DNA of 64,000 bases from Epichloe hybrida. Taxonomy: Eukaryota; Ascomycota; Sordariomycetes; Hypocreales; Clavicipitaceae. Shown here in pieces: positions 39,781 to 50,657 of this stretch. The notes beneath the pieces are model-generated. The model made no database searches and was not told the DNA's origin. It saw only the letters and a program-made list of their open reading frames with translations. The stretch's first letter is position 1. Every line of letters begins with the position of its first letter. Where the stretch lies: positions 5,394,001-5,458,000 of the forward strand of contig JAFEKR010000002.1 in NCBI GenBank assembly GCA_019022495.1, read 5' to 3'. The position numbers were made by a program, and so were the translations under genes.

Positions 39781-39842
39781 TACGGAGTAGTTACATAATG
39801 TACATACATTACGGAGTACATGTACGGATTAGTACTCCGTAG
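39781..39842. repeat. Cluster of TACGGAGTA/TACTCCGTA motifs
   Basis: Within about 60 bases there are three clear copies of the 9-base motif or its reverse complement, plus related GTACATGTAC and TACGGATTA sequence. The cluster can fold on itself because neighbouring copies are in opposite orientation. Confidence 0.75.
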
Positions 39843-40090
39843 CTGAGAGAGAGCACAACCCTGGCTTGGCTTGCATGGCACCAGGCGCTTACCACGGCCG
39901 CAGATTGGGTCGCGTCGTCCAGGCTTTTCGCAATTGTCGGGAAGTTTCCCCTGTGTCGCTCGAGCGAACAAGTCCCCAGGAAAAGGGGTGGACCACTCTG
40001 AACAGAGTTTGCTCGACGTCAGTTTAACGAGTACATCCGTCATTTGCGTCCTTGTTATCCGATTGAGCTTTGCTCATAAGGCCACCCTCT

Positions 40091-40120
<30 letters not shown>
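40091..40120 (+). repeat. (CCCTCA)5 hexamer tract
   Basis: Five perfect copies of CCCTCA. The fungal telomere unit is CCCTAA, so this differs by one base and is best regarded as an ordinary microsatellite that resembles telomere sequence. Confidence 0.9.
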
Positions 40121-40121
<1 letters not shown>

Positions 40122-40856
40122 CTCAACCCTGCCTGCATGCTATATATGTACGTTGGTTGCCACGCGAGGGATATAAGTGCAATCAATGGGTTGTCACACA
40201 ATTCGGCTGCTTCTTTTTTTTTTTTTTTCAAAAAATTCACTCCCCGGGACCCCGTGACCCCGTGACCCGGTTTGGTGGAATGATAACAGCGGGTATTATC
40301 GGTCGTGGACGATGAAAAGAACCAAGGATTGCAATGCAAGCCAGCCTGCGATTGCAGCAATCTCCACCTCATGCAACGGCTTTACCCGCGCATGCCCAGC
40401 AGATTCGCTTCATTAGGCTTTTACCACGGATCCGTACGGAGTACCACAGCTGTTTACCATGACCTATTATCACCAGCCCAACCCGTCTGTACGGAGTATG
40501 TAGTACTTTTCCTTTCAAGACGAGGGGTGAACCCTTGTTCCGAGCCAGCCAGGGGTAATATCTGCTGGTCGATCAAAGTCGTCTTGGTGTCTTCGTCGGT
40601 TCCTGTACGTTGATCACGAGAAGACAACTTTGATGTCGATGGGGTCGAATTTCCGAAACCTGATAGACTGAAGTACTTGTATGTACAGTCCCCCACCCCC
40701 GCCCCTGAATGTACATGATTTTTACAAATCTACATGCCCTAGTTCTTTTCGCTCCCCTCTGACAGCTGCGATCAGCTGCGAGTAATACTATTTTTTTCGA
40801 GAGCTACAAGGAGAATGCACAGGGCATACGGCGCTATAAACGAATATATCCTCCAT

Positions 40857-40901
40857 GTACGGAGTACGTCCGTACGGATTACTCCGTACGTAATCCGTAG
40901 G
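40857..40901. repeat. Dense inverted cluster of ACTCCGTA-type motifs
   Basis: Contains GTACGGAGTAC, CCGTACGGATTACTCCGTAC and TAATCCGTAG back to back. This is the tightest grouping of the dispersed palindromic motif in the window. Confidence 0.75.
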
Positions 40902-41022
40902 TTTACTACATTGTAGTAATGTAAGGTACTAATCATAGACCCTGTCTCACTGATTTCCTTACTCACGGCTAATTGACGCAATTCCCCCTGTTATAGATTT
41001 GTAAAAGAAATCGAGTGGAGCA

Positions 41023-41444
41023 ATGCATCCTTTTGCATGGATTGGCAAGACAGAGTCAGGGATTGTGGCTGACCAACTGGAACTTGTCCCTAGAGCGGAG
41101 ACTGATGTCGCCAGGATGTGCGCCATTTCGAGATTTTTGAAAGGTAAGGAATATCAAATCACTCCGTAGAGTCGTCCGTCTAACCTCATGGCGGGGATTA
41201 CCTAGTCACATGGAGTGTACATGTTTGTTGGGGGCCATTTGTGAAACGATTTGACAAAAATCAACCGCTTCAGGTGTATGAGGAGTGGTCATTGGTGACG
41301 ATTGCGGCCCAAGGCAGCATTTGTTGCCTCGAAACAAATGGCAGATCCTGGAAGCATCCTCACGATTTTGTCTGTATTGTCATGGGGTTTCGGGGAATTG
41401 TTCCTCAGGCCTCGTATCCCGACTTGGCCAGGGGTGGGAACTGA
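41023..41444 (+). CDS. Tentative small two-exon gene, 119 aa
   Basis: Exon 1 is 41023-41143 and exon 2 is 41206-41444. The 62-nt intron has a good donor (GTAAGG), a CTAAC branch about 20 bases before the acceptor, and CCTAG at its end; phases match (a split GTC codon). The joined frame starts MHPFAWIGKTESGIVADQ and ends ASYPDLARGGN. I recognise no domain, signal peptide or membrane segment. The intron contains an ACTCCGTA motif copy. The case rests only on intron quality and an open joined frame, so it may be a chance structure or the remnant of a gene. Confidence 0.35.
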
Positions 41445-44400
41445 CGCACAGCTCGAATTTTTGCTCGTTGTAATGAAGTAAGTCGCTTATGTACTAACGA
41501 TCCAAGGCCTCAATGTACTCCGTTTGTACAAGGGGATGTGCGGAGATACCACGTACCACCGTACTATACAAGCAGCTGAGGCTCGGACCAAGGGGGATTT
41601 CTTCATATTCCGTTTGCCCTAACCATCGTAGCAAACAAATGCAAGACAATGTCTCACAGGATTGGTTATTCCGAAAAAGTGATTATAATTATCTACACTA
41701 TGCCAGTCAGCTCGCCGATGTGCAGACCTAGACAGAACAATAACAGAATAGAAAAGGTTCCTCGCTACTCCGTACCTGCTAACCAATGAGTCGATTGGGG
41801 ACAAAAGTTTGATAGAGAGTATCATACACTCTGCAAGAAGAGGGGAAGGGGGCTACATTCGAGCCATCTTTCGACAGCAGCCTGCTTTGCCTCGCTGAAA
41901 CATTGCGTTGAAACAAGCGTTTGAAAGAAAGAAAGCTCAAGCCACAGATCATCTTTGTAGCGGATGAAGGTTTTGGATAAATCGATCACCGTCGCGGACC
42001 GAGCCATCGTAGTAATATAGCGGTAGCCTTATGACGTGACCGCTGTACACGTTTACTGACACGACCTCGATGCCAACGTTCGAGGGAGCAAACCTGACAG
42101 CAAGGTGATGATCACGATAACCTACGGAGTAGAAATATGGCCTTTATAGCCAGGGTTCATCATCTCCAAGATGCGCTGCACTTCCGTCGCTGTCGACGCA
42201 GCATGAGGCTGGAGGGTCTGTGTGCTGCCGGCGGGATAATAACTAATCACGCTTTTTTGCGTTGTTGTTAGGGAGCCGAGCGATCGACAAAAAGGACCAT
42301 GTATTGTGGCGTTTCCGTTCTTGGCCGAGGGAGGGCGGCTGCCCATGCCCCTGGCTAAGCGGACGGGCCTCCCGCCCTCTGGCACAGAGTACATGGCCAA
42401 ACGGTATTATGGACCAGGTTGCATTTCGTACATGATAGAGTGGACATATCTGAAATTGGCTTCAGCTCACTCATCTCCGGGGAGACAGGCTTGGCAGGGC
42501 CATGATAAAATGTCTCGGGCAGAGAGATCACGCCTGGCGCGCCGGAGCAGACACAACAAGGCCAACTGCTCCAAACGATGTTGAGGCTTGATATTCGCCC
42601 GCTATTTACGGAGTAGATACCCCGTAGTTAGATGTGCCATTTGTTGGCAGATCGTCGAGACCTTCATAGCTGCCATGTCCAATAAGCGAAAACGTTTGCA
42701 AAGCTTTACGCATCATGAGGTAGCAGTTGCCACTGTATTTGGACAGCACCAAAGGAGCCAGTGGCTTTGGGTGTCGAGACTGAGTGGCGTTCTGCTCTCG
42801 TCGCCAACTTCAAGACTCCATGTTCAGTGAGATTCATTGTCTAGTATCCTGGGAGACCTCAAGCATTTAACGCCTGCAACTGCATATTAGTGGTTGCCCC
42901 ATTCCATCAGACGATCTACCTGTTGGCGTCCAGGATAGAAATGAGCCAGTGAATCCTAGCAACCTGATGGAGGCTGGGATAACAGTCCACAGTCCACAGT
43001 TGAACTTGCTGGAAGCAGCATGATGTCGCATCTAAATATGCCTCACTGCTTGTGCCTGCTGTGCTCCGTCATTGTACCAAGCTCAAGTTCAGATGCGAGT
43101 AGTGGATTTGTAGGGATATTGCAAGTGTATTGTACGGAGTAGACAACTTGGTTGTCCCAAAGAAGGATTTGGCGAAATAATATCCAGAACAAGATAGTGA
43201 ATGGATCTCGCATTGACGACGTCTTGTCTGGTGAAGAAAAAGTCACCGATGTGCCCACTGCCAGCATTAGGAAGGAGCGTTGGATCTACGGATTATGCTG
43301 GCGAGCACTCTAATAGGCCAGCGAAGCCAAGTTGAGGTGGGTTGGGGGGGGGTCCAGAACACAGATGATGTACGAAACACATTTATTAACAAACCCATCT
43401 ACTCCATGCGCCTCACAAGCAACAACTTCAGATTCGTCGAATTCGAGGTAGATTACTTTGTCACAACTCCAAGCTTGAGCGGGTGTCGGGAGCGGCGCAA
43501 CCGCACACCTTGTCTCTCTTTTCTATCTGCACGGTTGTTCTCTCTGCAGAATCTGCTATGCCCTTCATACGCACACAAAGTCTCAGTCTCAGTCGGGACC
43601 GGTTTTGACAGCTGAGAGCTTTGCTTTTTGCCCGACATTAACAATGCTCTTCAATCGAGGGACAATAGTCTCTGCCCCTGCAAACGCATTGCGATCAAAC
43701 CGTTCATGTCTTTCACGAGTAACACTAGCATCATGTGGCTGCCCATGACGATGCTGATGTCCGTCGGCGACCAAATTTGAAAGCGGCGTCAAGATTTCGA
43801 TGTTGCCGTACGTCCGTACAACCACACCCGATCTATCCATTACATGTCCAGGTAGCTGCTGGTCTCAGTGATTTTCGTCAGCGGACTATTCATCATGGGT
43901 GACCACGGCTAATTCTGCATAGCATTACTTCCGTATGGGGGGGAAAGACGCAAGTCTCCCAGAGGCCAGCATGTTCGGACTTCCATGCAGGCAACAGAGT
44001 GCGAATGCATACATAAGGAACTCGGGCCATCCCCAAGAACATGGATCCATGCTGTTGCTTGATCGAGTACGGATTACGGACTACATACGGACTACATACG
44101 AAAGGCCTTCGGATGTGCACTTGCAACAAAGCATCAATGAGCGAGCAACACACAATCGCATCCGCCATAATACGGAGTATATTCCTCTCCATGATACCAT
44201 GATACGAGTGCCGTGCGGTCCCGCGGGCCCTGGTTAATCGCCGACCCGTCCGTCCTTTGTCTTGACTCATCTGTGACCTGACGAGCAATGCCCAATCTCG
44301 TCCGAGTATGGCTCCCCTCCATCATCATCCATTATGGGGTCTCGTCGCCTCGCCCACACCTATTCCGCTCTAAGATTCGATCCTACCCACCAGTGCACCC

Positions 44401-45349
44401 ACCACCGCCTCATCCTCAACGAATCTCTGGCCTGGCTGGACATATCAAGCCACACCCGCACCTTTCTCCGTTTTATTAGCTGCGCTCAGAGGTCTTGGTT
44501 CCTACATATCACTCGCAAGTACTCCGTAATATCCTCGCACACCCCAACCACCCCACCCCTGGAAAGAAAAAGGTGAAGGGGTGCCCGTAGGGCTCGTTAG
44601 ATACATGCGTACATATACTTGCACATGCTCTGTGCCTTCCCGCTGTTGTATCTTGTTGGACATGTGTATTCAATATCAGCACTCCATCCGACCCTGCGTC
44701 TGTGGTTCTGGTGCTACCCTTTGCCGGCGTTTTGTGTAAATCACCCAAAACTGCCTTCCTCAACGCTGTTACCAGCGGCCGATCGTTTAAAAAACACCAA
44801 GTTTTGTTCATCACATCGTCGGCTGCGCGGATATACTACCTTGTAGTCTTGCAGTGAACGGAGCTGTCAAAGGGCCTAAAAGTCAGAATCTTCACCAGAC
44901 AAGCAGGAAAAACCCCGAGATCTAGGTTCAAACTCGATACCAACGCCCCAACAGTTTTCCGCCTAACTAAATTTAATGCGTTTGGACAGTCGCTGACGAC
45001 GTCCACCAAGGCTGGCATTCAGTCGCCGCAGCCATCGTTGGGGCAGAACGGCAGACCGAAAAACCTTCCTGACTCGTGCAACTTCTCTGCATCACCAGCA
45101 AGACGGGGTTATGGGTTAAACAAAGTTTCACTTGAAAGTACAATTCCCAGGTTAGTGATTCACCCTCCCAGAGATCCTGCCACCATCCATCGTCTTATGG
45201 ATGGCTAGAGTGACGCCCATGAAGCCCCGGTCCAACCACTCGTGTCCAAGTAAAAATACGACGAGAGTAGGAGCAGTCGCTGATTTAGATAGTACAAGAT
45301 AGGCCTCCCGTCTGAAAACTCATCAAAGCTGAACCCCGCATGAGGTAAA

Positions 45350-47139
45350 ATGAACACAACTGCCGACGGTTCCGTCTCTCTGGGACAGCAATCCACGGTC
45401 ATATCTCAAAGTAACGGATACGGTAATGATGGGTGGAATACCATCAGCCCTTACAGCCAAAGTCCTTATGATTGCAGCCCCACGAATGAGTATCCTGGCT
45501 TTGGAACCTTTGTTCCTCACGGCATGCCATCAGAGTCTATGCCTCGGATGCCACCACCACTAGCGCAGCATCAGCACCAACAGCAACAGCACCAGCACCA
45601 GCAACAGCAGATGATGCAGCATTCAACACAAATGGGTCATCATCAGTTGCCCATGCTGAACACTGCATGGCCGAGTCAATTGACAAACCCAAATCCTGCA
45701 TCTGGGAATTTCCCTGCTCCTGCCCTTTCCGCCCCACCCGTGCCACGGATACCACCCCCCATGGACACGCCAAAGCTACCGAGTCAAGCAGAAAAGGGAC
45801 GCAAAACATTAACAACAGAGCAGAAGAGAGCCATGTGTCAATATCACGAAGAAAATCCGGGGACAAGGCAAGCTGACATTGGCCTAAGGTTTGGGGTTGA
45901 GCGCAGGTGAGTCCAGGTCTGTGAATAAGCCATTGATTTCAATCGTGTAAATGACCAACGATTTTCTACAGTACCGTTTCAAAGGTTTTGAGACACAAAG
46001 ATCAATATCTCAGGAGAGATCAAGAACCGGATCCGGCCACAGTCAAACGGAGCGGGAAGTCCAAAAATCCCGACTTCGATAGAACGCTGAGCAACTACGT
46101 CCGTCGACAGCAGCAATGTGGATTTGAGATTAAAGACGAAGACATTATGGAACAAGCTCGGTTGTTTGCGCATGCCAGCGGTAATCAGGATATCATCTTG
46201 GGAAACCTTACGAGTAGCTGGTTACAAAAGTTCAAACAAAAACATGGAATTGGCACAGCCAGACTTCTTCGACGAGCATCAGAAACAAACATTCCCGATA
46301 GCACTCGAATGGCAGGTCCTCGGAGTGCGGGCCCGAACATGGCGTCTAATGAAATATCACCGGCCTCGCCAACTCACCCACTCTCGCCTCTGTCAGTCGA
46401 TCGAAGTGATGAAGAAGCTCGCCGCGAGCAAAACATGGAATTCGGCTTCGCCTATCGACAACAACATTCGCGTTCGACAATATCACTTGCGAGTGACGTT
46501 CGAGACCGTACTGGTTCATCGTTCTCTGGCGGTACCCTGAGCCCAACCGGGACATTTACTTTCTCCCCCGATCCAAACGTCGGTGGATTCCAGCCTGTGG
46601 CAATTCGAAATGATTTGCCTCGCGACTACCACCACCGAGAAAAGCGTAGCAACACTTTCCCATCTATTGATACCAATTACGCCAACCAGCAAGCTTCCGT
46701 CGTCACTACTGAGCCAATGACACCGCAACTACCTTCCGAAATGACAACTCATTCGTCTACCGTCGACTCGCCAGCAACAGAGATGCAGCCAACACCGCAT
46801 ACTATCAACACAGGATTGACATCACCGTTGAGTGTCCATCGCACTGGGAGCGCTTCCAGCACCGCAGCCCGAAATCCGACTACGTCAGCCGAATCATCGC
46901 CCGTCTCGCCCACCCAAGAAGATGCTAGACGGGCTGCCAGTACACTTCTCAACTACTTACAAAACAGTGGGCAGCTGTTTCAGTCTAGCGATTACAACGT
47001 GATTCTGCAGCTCACCAAAAAGCTAGACATTCACCCACATCAGAATCACCGACCCTCTGGGGGCGGGCTGTCGAGGATACCTGAAGGAGATTCTGAAATA
47101 ACTGCATCCCCGGGTCCGTCGTTGATGCAAGCACGATAA
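45350..47139 (+). CDS. CENP-B-type HTH DNA-binding protein, domesticated-transposase-like
   Basis: Exons 45350-45906 and 45972-47139 give 574 aa; the 65-nt intron is GTGAGT...CTACAG and splits a serine codon. The N-terminal 140 residues are rich in Q, H, P and S with an HQHQQQQ tract. Residues about 147-205 form a first helix-turn-helix (LTTEQKRAMCQYHEENPG, then RQADIGLRFGVERRSTVSKV). Residues about 217-278 form a CENP-B/Tc5-type second helix-turn-helix ending in LTSSWLQKFKQKHGIG. The rest is Ser/Thr/Pro-rich and lacks a DDE nuclease, so it cannot be an active pogo-type transposase. Related proteins in fungi are DNA-binding regulators or centromere-associated proteins; which applies here is unknown. 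A short conserved-looking C-terminal helix (ARRAASTLLNYLQNSGQLF) may mediate dimerisation. Confidence 0.82.
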
Positions 47140-47809
47140 GAGCGCGAAGTTCGTATACAGTCGATAGTACACAGCATACGAAGTGGTCCATCAATCGCGA
47201 GTAGAGTCATTTTTATTTTTGATCTGTCACTCTATCTCATTGGCCTTTTCTTTTGGTGGAGTTCGAGGCGTTCAGGCTGCACCTCCTGATCTTCATTTCC
47301 ACATACGCGAATGGCTACAAACCCCGAAAACGCAGCAACGGACCACACGCAAATCAGCAGAGCGGCAACCATGAGAATCATGCCAACTTCCCCCGATTTT
47401 TTAATTCAACAGTCAGCACACTAATTGTTTATCCACTCCAACGCAATTTTGTACTTTTCCCAAGAGGTGAGGAGGAGAAAAGGGGGGGGGATAAAGAGGA
47501 AGAAAGGAGGCGACTCTATGCACTCTGGCAACAGAATCCGGCGACGACATCAAAAAACAATAAACATCCTTATCATCTCGTCTTCAAACAATGTTCCTTT
47601 ACTCGCACGGACTGCAGTTCCCTGGAAATTGGGGCCGACTTGATTTGTCGCAAGGCATATAGGGGATAAAACACGCACAAATTACTGGCCAGTCAGGCTA
47701 CGCCTCTTTTTTCGTGCAACATTGATGCCCATGGCCACTAATATATTGACCATACCCACTATTGTTAGAGGAAAGTGTTAGTACCACAGAATTCCTAATA
47801 TCAGGGTCG

Positions 47810-48140
47810 TAATGTTATAAGCCTAAAGAATAGTATTATTATTGATTATCTATTTTAAGTGTGATGATCAAGGCTTTGCTTAGACCTAGCAATATGAGGG
47901 TCAATTGTACAAGTAAATGATGATGACTTGTACAATGCGTATTCTTTTGTTACCCTATGGCGCGATTGGATTGGGCTCAAACCCACATGGTGGCGCAGGC
48001 ACCCGCGATTAGCCCTTAGGGCTAGACCATGCATGATATTAAGCTACAGAAGAAAGGAAGGAAAAGAGAGGTTAAAAGCAAAGGTATTTAGAGAAAAAGA
48101 AAACAGTTATATATAGGTTATGTAATTATAAGTCTTACCT
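47810..48140. repeat. Dispersed AT-rich repeat, copy 1 (with insert)
   Basis: Bases 47810-47859 match 50283-50332, and 48048-48140 match 50337-50429, at roughly nine bases in ten. Many of the differences are C/T or G/A changes, as expected from repeat-induced point mutation. Between the two blocks this copy carries 188 bases that copy 2 lacks. The two copies flank the CCA1 gene in the same orientation. Confidence 0.8.
47860..48047 (-). mobile_element. 188-bp insert with tRNA-like promoter boxes (SINE-like)
   Basis: Present in repeat copy 1 and absent from copy 2. On the minus strand 48024-48013 reads TAGCCCTAAGGG, close to the RNA polymerase III A box, and 47984-47973 reads GGGTTTGAGCCC, containing GGTTTGAGCCC, close to the B box GGTTCGANTCC with C-to-T changes. 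Their spacing is that of a tRNA. Bases 47904-47936 form a perfect hairpin with 11-bp arms. Together this suggests a tRNA-derived short element or a decayed tRNA copy. I see no target-site duplication. Confidence 0.45.
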
Positions 48141-48512
48141 TGTTATAGGGCTAGATTATAGGTTATATATAAGGCTTATTATATATGTGTACGCGTAAGC
48201 TAACCTTTTACTAGACATTTATAGCTATAAAGCGCAATTAACATTTTACTTATTTTACTACTAAAACTCTCTCTTTTAATATAACTCTTCATAGCTGGCC
48301 ATATATGATACGTAGCCGCACCACGTGACTGAACGACGCCAAGTGTTTATCGCTGTCTAGCGTCGCCATCTTCATCGTATCTCAACCATCACCTCGTCCA
48401 AATCAACAGGAAGCAGCAACTGAGCCCCCAGCCCGACCGCATTAAATTGAATTTGCTTTGCCGAATCTCACATAGTAGCTAAGACCTCTACGCCATCTAC
48501 GTCTCGACCGCG

Positions 48513-50246
48513 ATGGAGCCCAAGCCAAAGAGAATCAAAGTCGACCCAGGTAGTTTCTTCCTTGAACTGAACCATGCATTTTGCAGATATCAACTGACCG
48601 ACGCTTGAGTCGAACGGGAGCTAGTGCCAAGGGCAGAAAGAACGATTGAGTTGCTACCTGCTGAACAGCTCTTGCGAGAACTTATTCTTGAATGCGCACA
48701 GCATTTTCCAGGGCTTGAAATCTGGATTGCCGGGGGCTGGGTTCGCGACCGTCTGCTCGGCATCCCCTCTTCCGACCTCGACCTGGCGCTAAGCAAGGTG
48801 ACGGGGAGGGACTTTGGCAAGTTTTTGGAGAGCTTCTCCTCCAAGCCAGAGCTCGAGGCCAAGTACCGACAGAAAGCAGCTGCCCTGGGTATCCCTGATG
48901 CCAAGTTTACCAGGTTCCACATAATGGAAAGAAATGTCAATAAAGCTAAGAAGCTCGAGACTGCTGGCGGCAAGCTATTTGGCTTGGATGTTGACTTGGC
49001 CAATCTTCGAAAGGAGGTCTACGACGGCCACAGTCGGACACCCGAGATGGAATTCGGTACCCCGGAGGAAGATGCTTTCCGTCGTGATGCCACAGTCAAC
49101 TCTCTACTCTTTCATCTCGAGAAACAGGAGGTTGTTGATCTCACGGGAAGTGGTCTTGGAGATTTAGATGCGAGAATAATGAGAACGCCTCTAGATCCGC
49201 GCCAAACATTCATGGACGACCCGTTGCGCGTGCTACGGCTCATACGGATTAGTAGCAAACTTGGCTTTTCCATCGACCCAGAGGCCGTGCGTTGCATGAA
49301 GGACAAGGACACACGGCAAGCACTAGACACAATGATCACTCGTGACAGAATCAATATTGAGTTGTTCAAAATGATGAGAGATCCAAGTCCCGTGGTGGCT
49401 TTTCAGCGTCTTTACGAGACCAACCTTTACACTCCAATCTTCATCCGTCTTAATTCGCCCCTCCTCCAGAGATTACAGGCGTGTCCTAGGCTGGGACAAT
49501 CCATGTCACAACGCTGGCCAACCACCTGGCCACGAGCCTACCGACTTCTTGACTACCTTTTAAAGGACAGCAGCAATTTAGGCAAGATGGTCCGATCCGA
49601 GGCAAACACGGATTGTCTTTGGACCATGGTCGCCTATGCGCCATTCGCCATGCTCCGAGAAACCATGCTGAGACAGGCGGTCGAGGAGGCGACAATTGCT
49701 ATCCGAGCCCCTGTCAAGATATCCAAACTTCTTGAGAACGCACTGACGAATTTCGATTCCATTTGCACCATCGTGGATACCGTGGCAGACCATCCAGAGA
49801 AACCCCCTCCACGGAGCACTATAGGCATGGCAATCCGCTCCTGGGGCATGACTTGGACAATGCAAGTGTTGTACGTCATGGCAGCCCTGTGCATTTTCGC
49901 TCCTTCGCAAACGCCAGCTTCATTGGACCTTGCTGTAGAAGATTCTTCAATAGGTGACTCACTGGAGAAGTCGCTACTTTCACGGTATTCCGTCTTTGCC
50001 GATTTCGTGTGGGACAATGACTTGCGGAATTCCCACCTCCAGCGCCCATTGTTAGATGGAAATGAGATGCAAAGTCTCTTTGGTCTACGGAAAGGCGGGA
50101 GGTTTCTCAAAAGCGCAATTGATGGCCTTGTTGCGTGGCAGTTTGACCATAGTGAGAGTGGGGTTGAAGAGGCTAAAGTGTGGCTTCTTGGCCAACGAGG
50201 GGCTTTCGGAATTCCTCAAGCCGGTAACATCTCAGTAGCCCTGTAA
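48513..50246 (+). CDS. CCA1: tRNA nucleotidyltransferase (CCA-adding enzyme)
   Basis: Exons 48513-48549 and 48610-50246 give 557 aa. Exon 1 (MEPKPKRIKVDP) joins via a split valine codon to ERELVPRAERTIELLPAEQ; the intron is 60 nt and ends CTTGAG. The class II nucleotidyltransferase core is clear: IAGGWVRDRLLG (near residues 50-60), the catalytic pair in DLDLAL (about 67-72), GTPEEDAFRRDATVNSLLF, DPRQTFMDDPLRVLRLIR for template recognition, and RDRINIELFKM. The enzyme adds and repairs the 3' CCA of tRNAs in nucleus, cytosol and mitochondria. No clear mitochondrial presequence precedes this start; in yeast such forms arise from alternative starts. The gene lies between two copies of an AT-rich repeat but its own composition is normal. 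Confidence 0.94.
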
Positions 50247-50282
50247 TGTATTGTATTGTATTGCGGTGCAAAGCTCTGGCTA

Positions 50283-50429
50283 TAATGTCATAAGCCTAAA
50301 GAATAGTATTGTTATTACTTATCTATTCTAAGGTATAGAGGAAAGGAAGGAAAAGAGAGGTTAAAAGTAAAGGTATTTAAAGAAAAAGAAAATAGTTATG
50401 TATAGGGTATGTAATTATAAGCCCTACCC
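50283..50429. repeat. Dispersed AT-rich repeat, copy 2 (without insert)
   Basis: Same two blocks as copy 1 upstream of CCA1, here joined by only four bases (GTAT at 50333-50336). It therefore gives the uninserted form of the repeat, or a deletion derivative. Confidence 0.8.
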
Positions 50430-50657
50430 TACATATTACTCCGTAGTGGGCTAGAAGACAAGCAATCATGTACTGCGTTGTATTAGATTTCGGGGGGTTT
50501 TCCTCTGGGGTTTGTTTCTACACAAAACGGACTAGATGCTGGCTATAACCTGGCCAGGGGAACATTGACTTGACGAGATGCACAATAATTCGCGTCGTGT
50601 CGCGCGATGCGAGTCACCCCCGGAACAACCCCCGGAACAGAGATGATTACTCCGTAT

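Larger units (their letters stand above)
38546..45349. other. Gene-poor island, 6.8 kb
   Basis: Apart from one tentative small gene at 41023-41444 I see no supported coding region. The other frames are shorter than about 110 codons and show no family-like sequence. The island is rich in the TACGGAGTA/TACTCCGTA motif: copies near 39538, 39781-39842, 40434, 40490, 40857-40901, 41161, 41516, 41767, 42122, 42607, 43133, 44066-44101, 44171 and 44520. It also holds a (CCCTCA)5 tract. Base composition is not strongly AT-rich, so most of it is probably not heavily mutated transposon sequence. Confidence 0.55.
47140..48512. other. AT-rich repeat-bearing region upstream of CCA1
   Basis: After the CENP-B-like gene the sequence becomes AT-rich from about 47750 to 48300. 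It holds repeat copy 1 with its tRNA-like insert. TATA-rich, CpG-poor sequence at 48100-48300 looks affected by repeat-induced point mutation. The last 200 bases before 48513 are normal in composition and are the likely CCA1 promoter. Confidence 0.6.

Noticed and set aside
41822..42400. Short minus-strand frames of 61 and 92 codons
   Set aside because: The first (MARSATVIDLSKTFIRYKDD onward) reads like protein, but I found no splice sites to extend it and no family.
43280..43840. Frames of 111 codons (plus) and 83 codons (minus) in the gene-poor island
   Set aside because: They overlap in opposite directions, lack domains, and neither has convincing splice signals.
48100..48300. Possible replication origin or centromere-like AT tract
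   Set aside because: Too short; better explained as mutated repeat sequence next to the copy-1 element.
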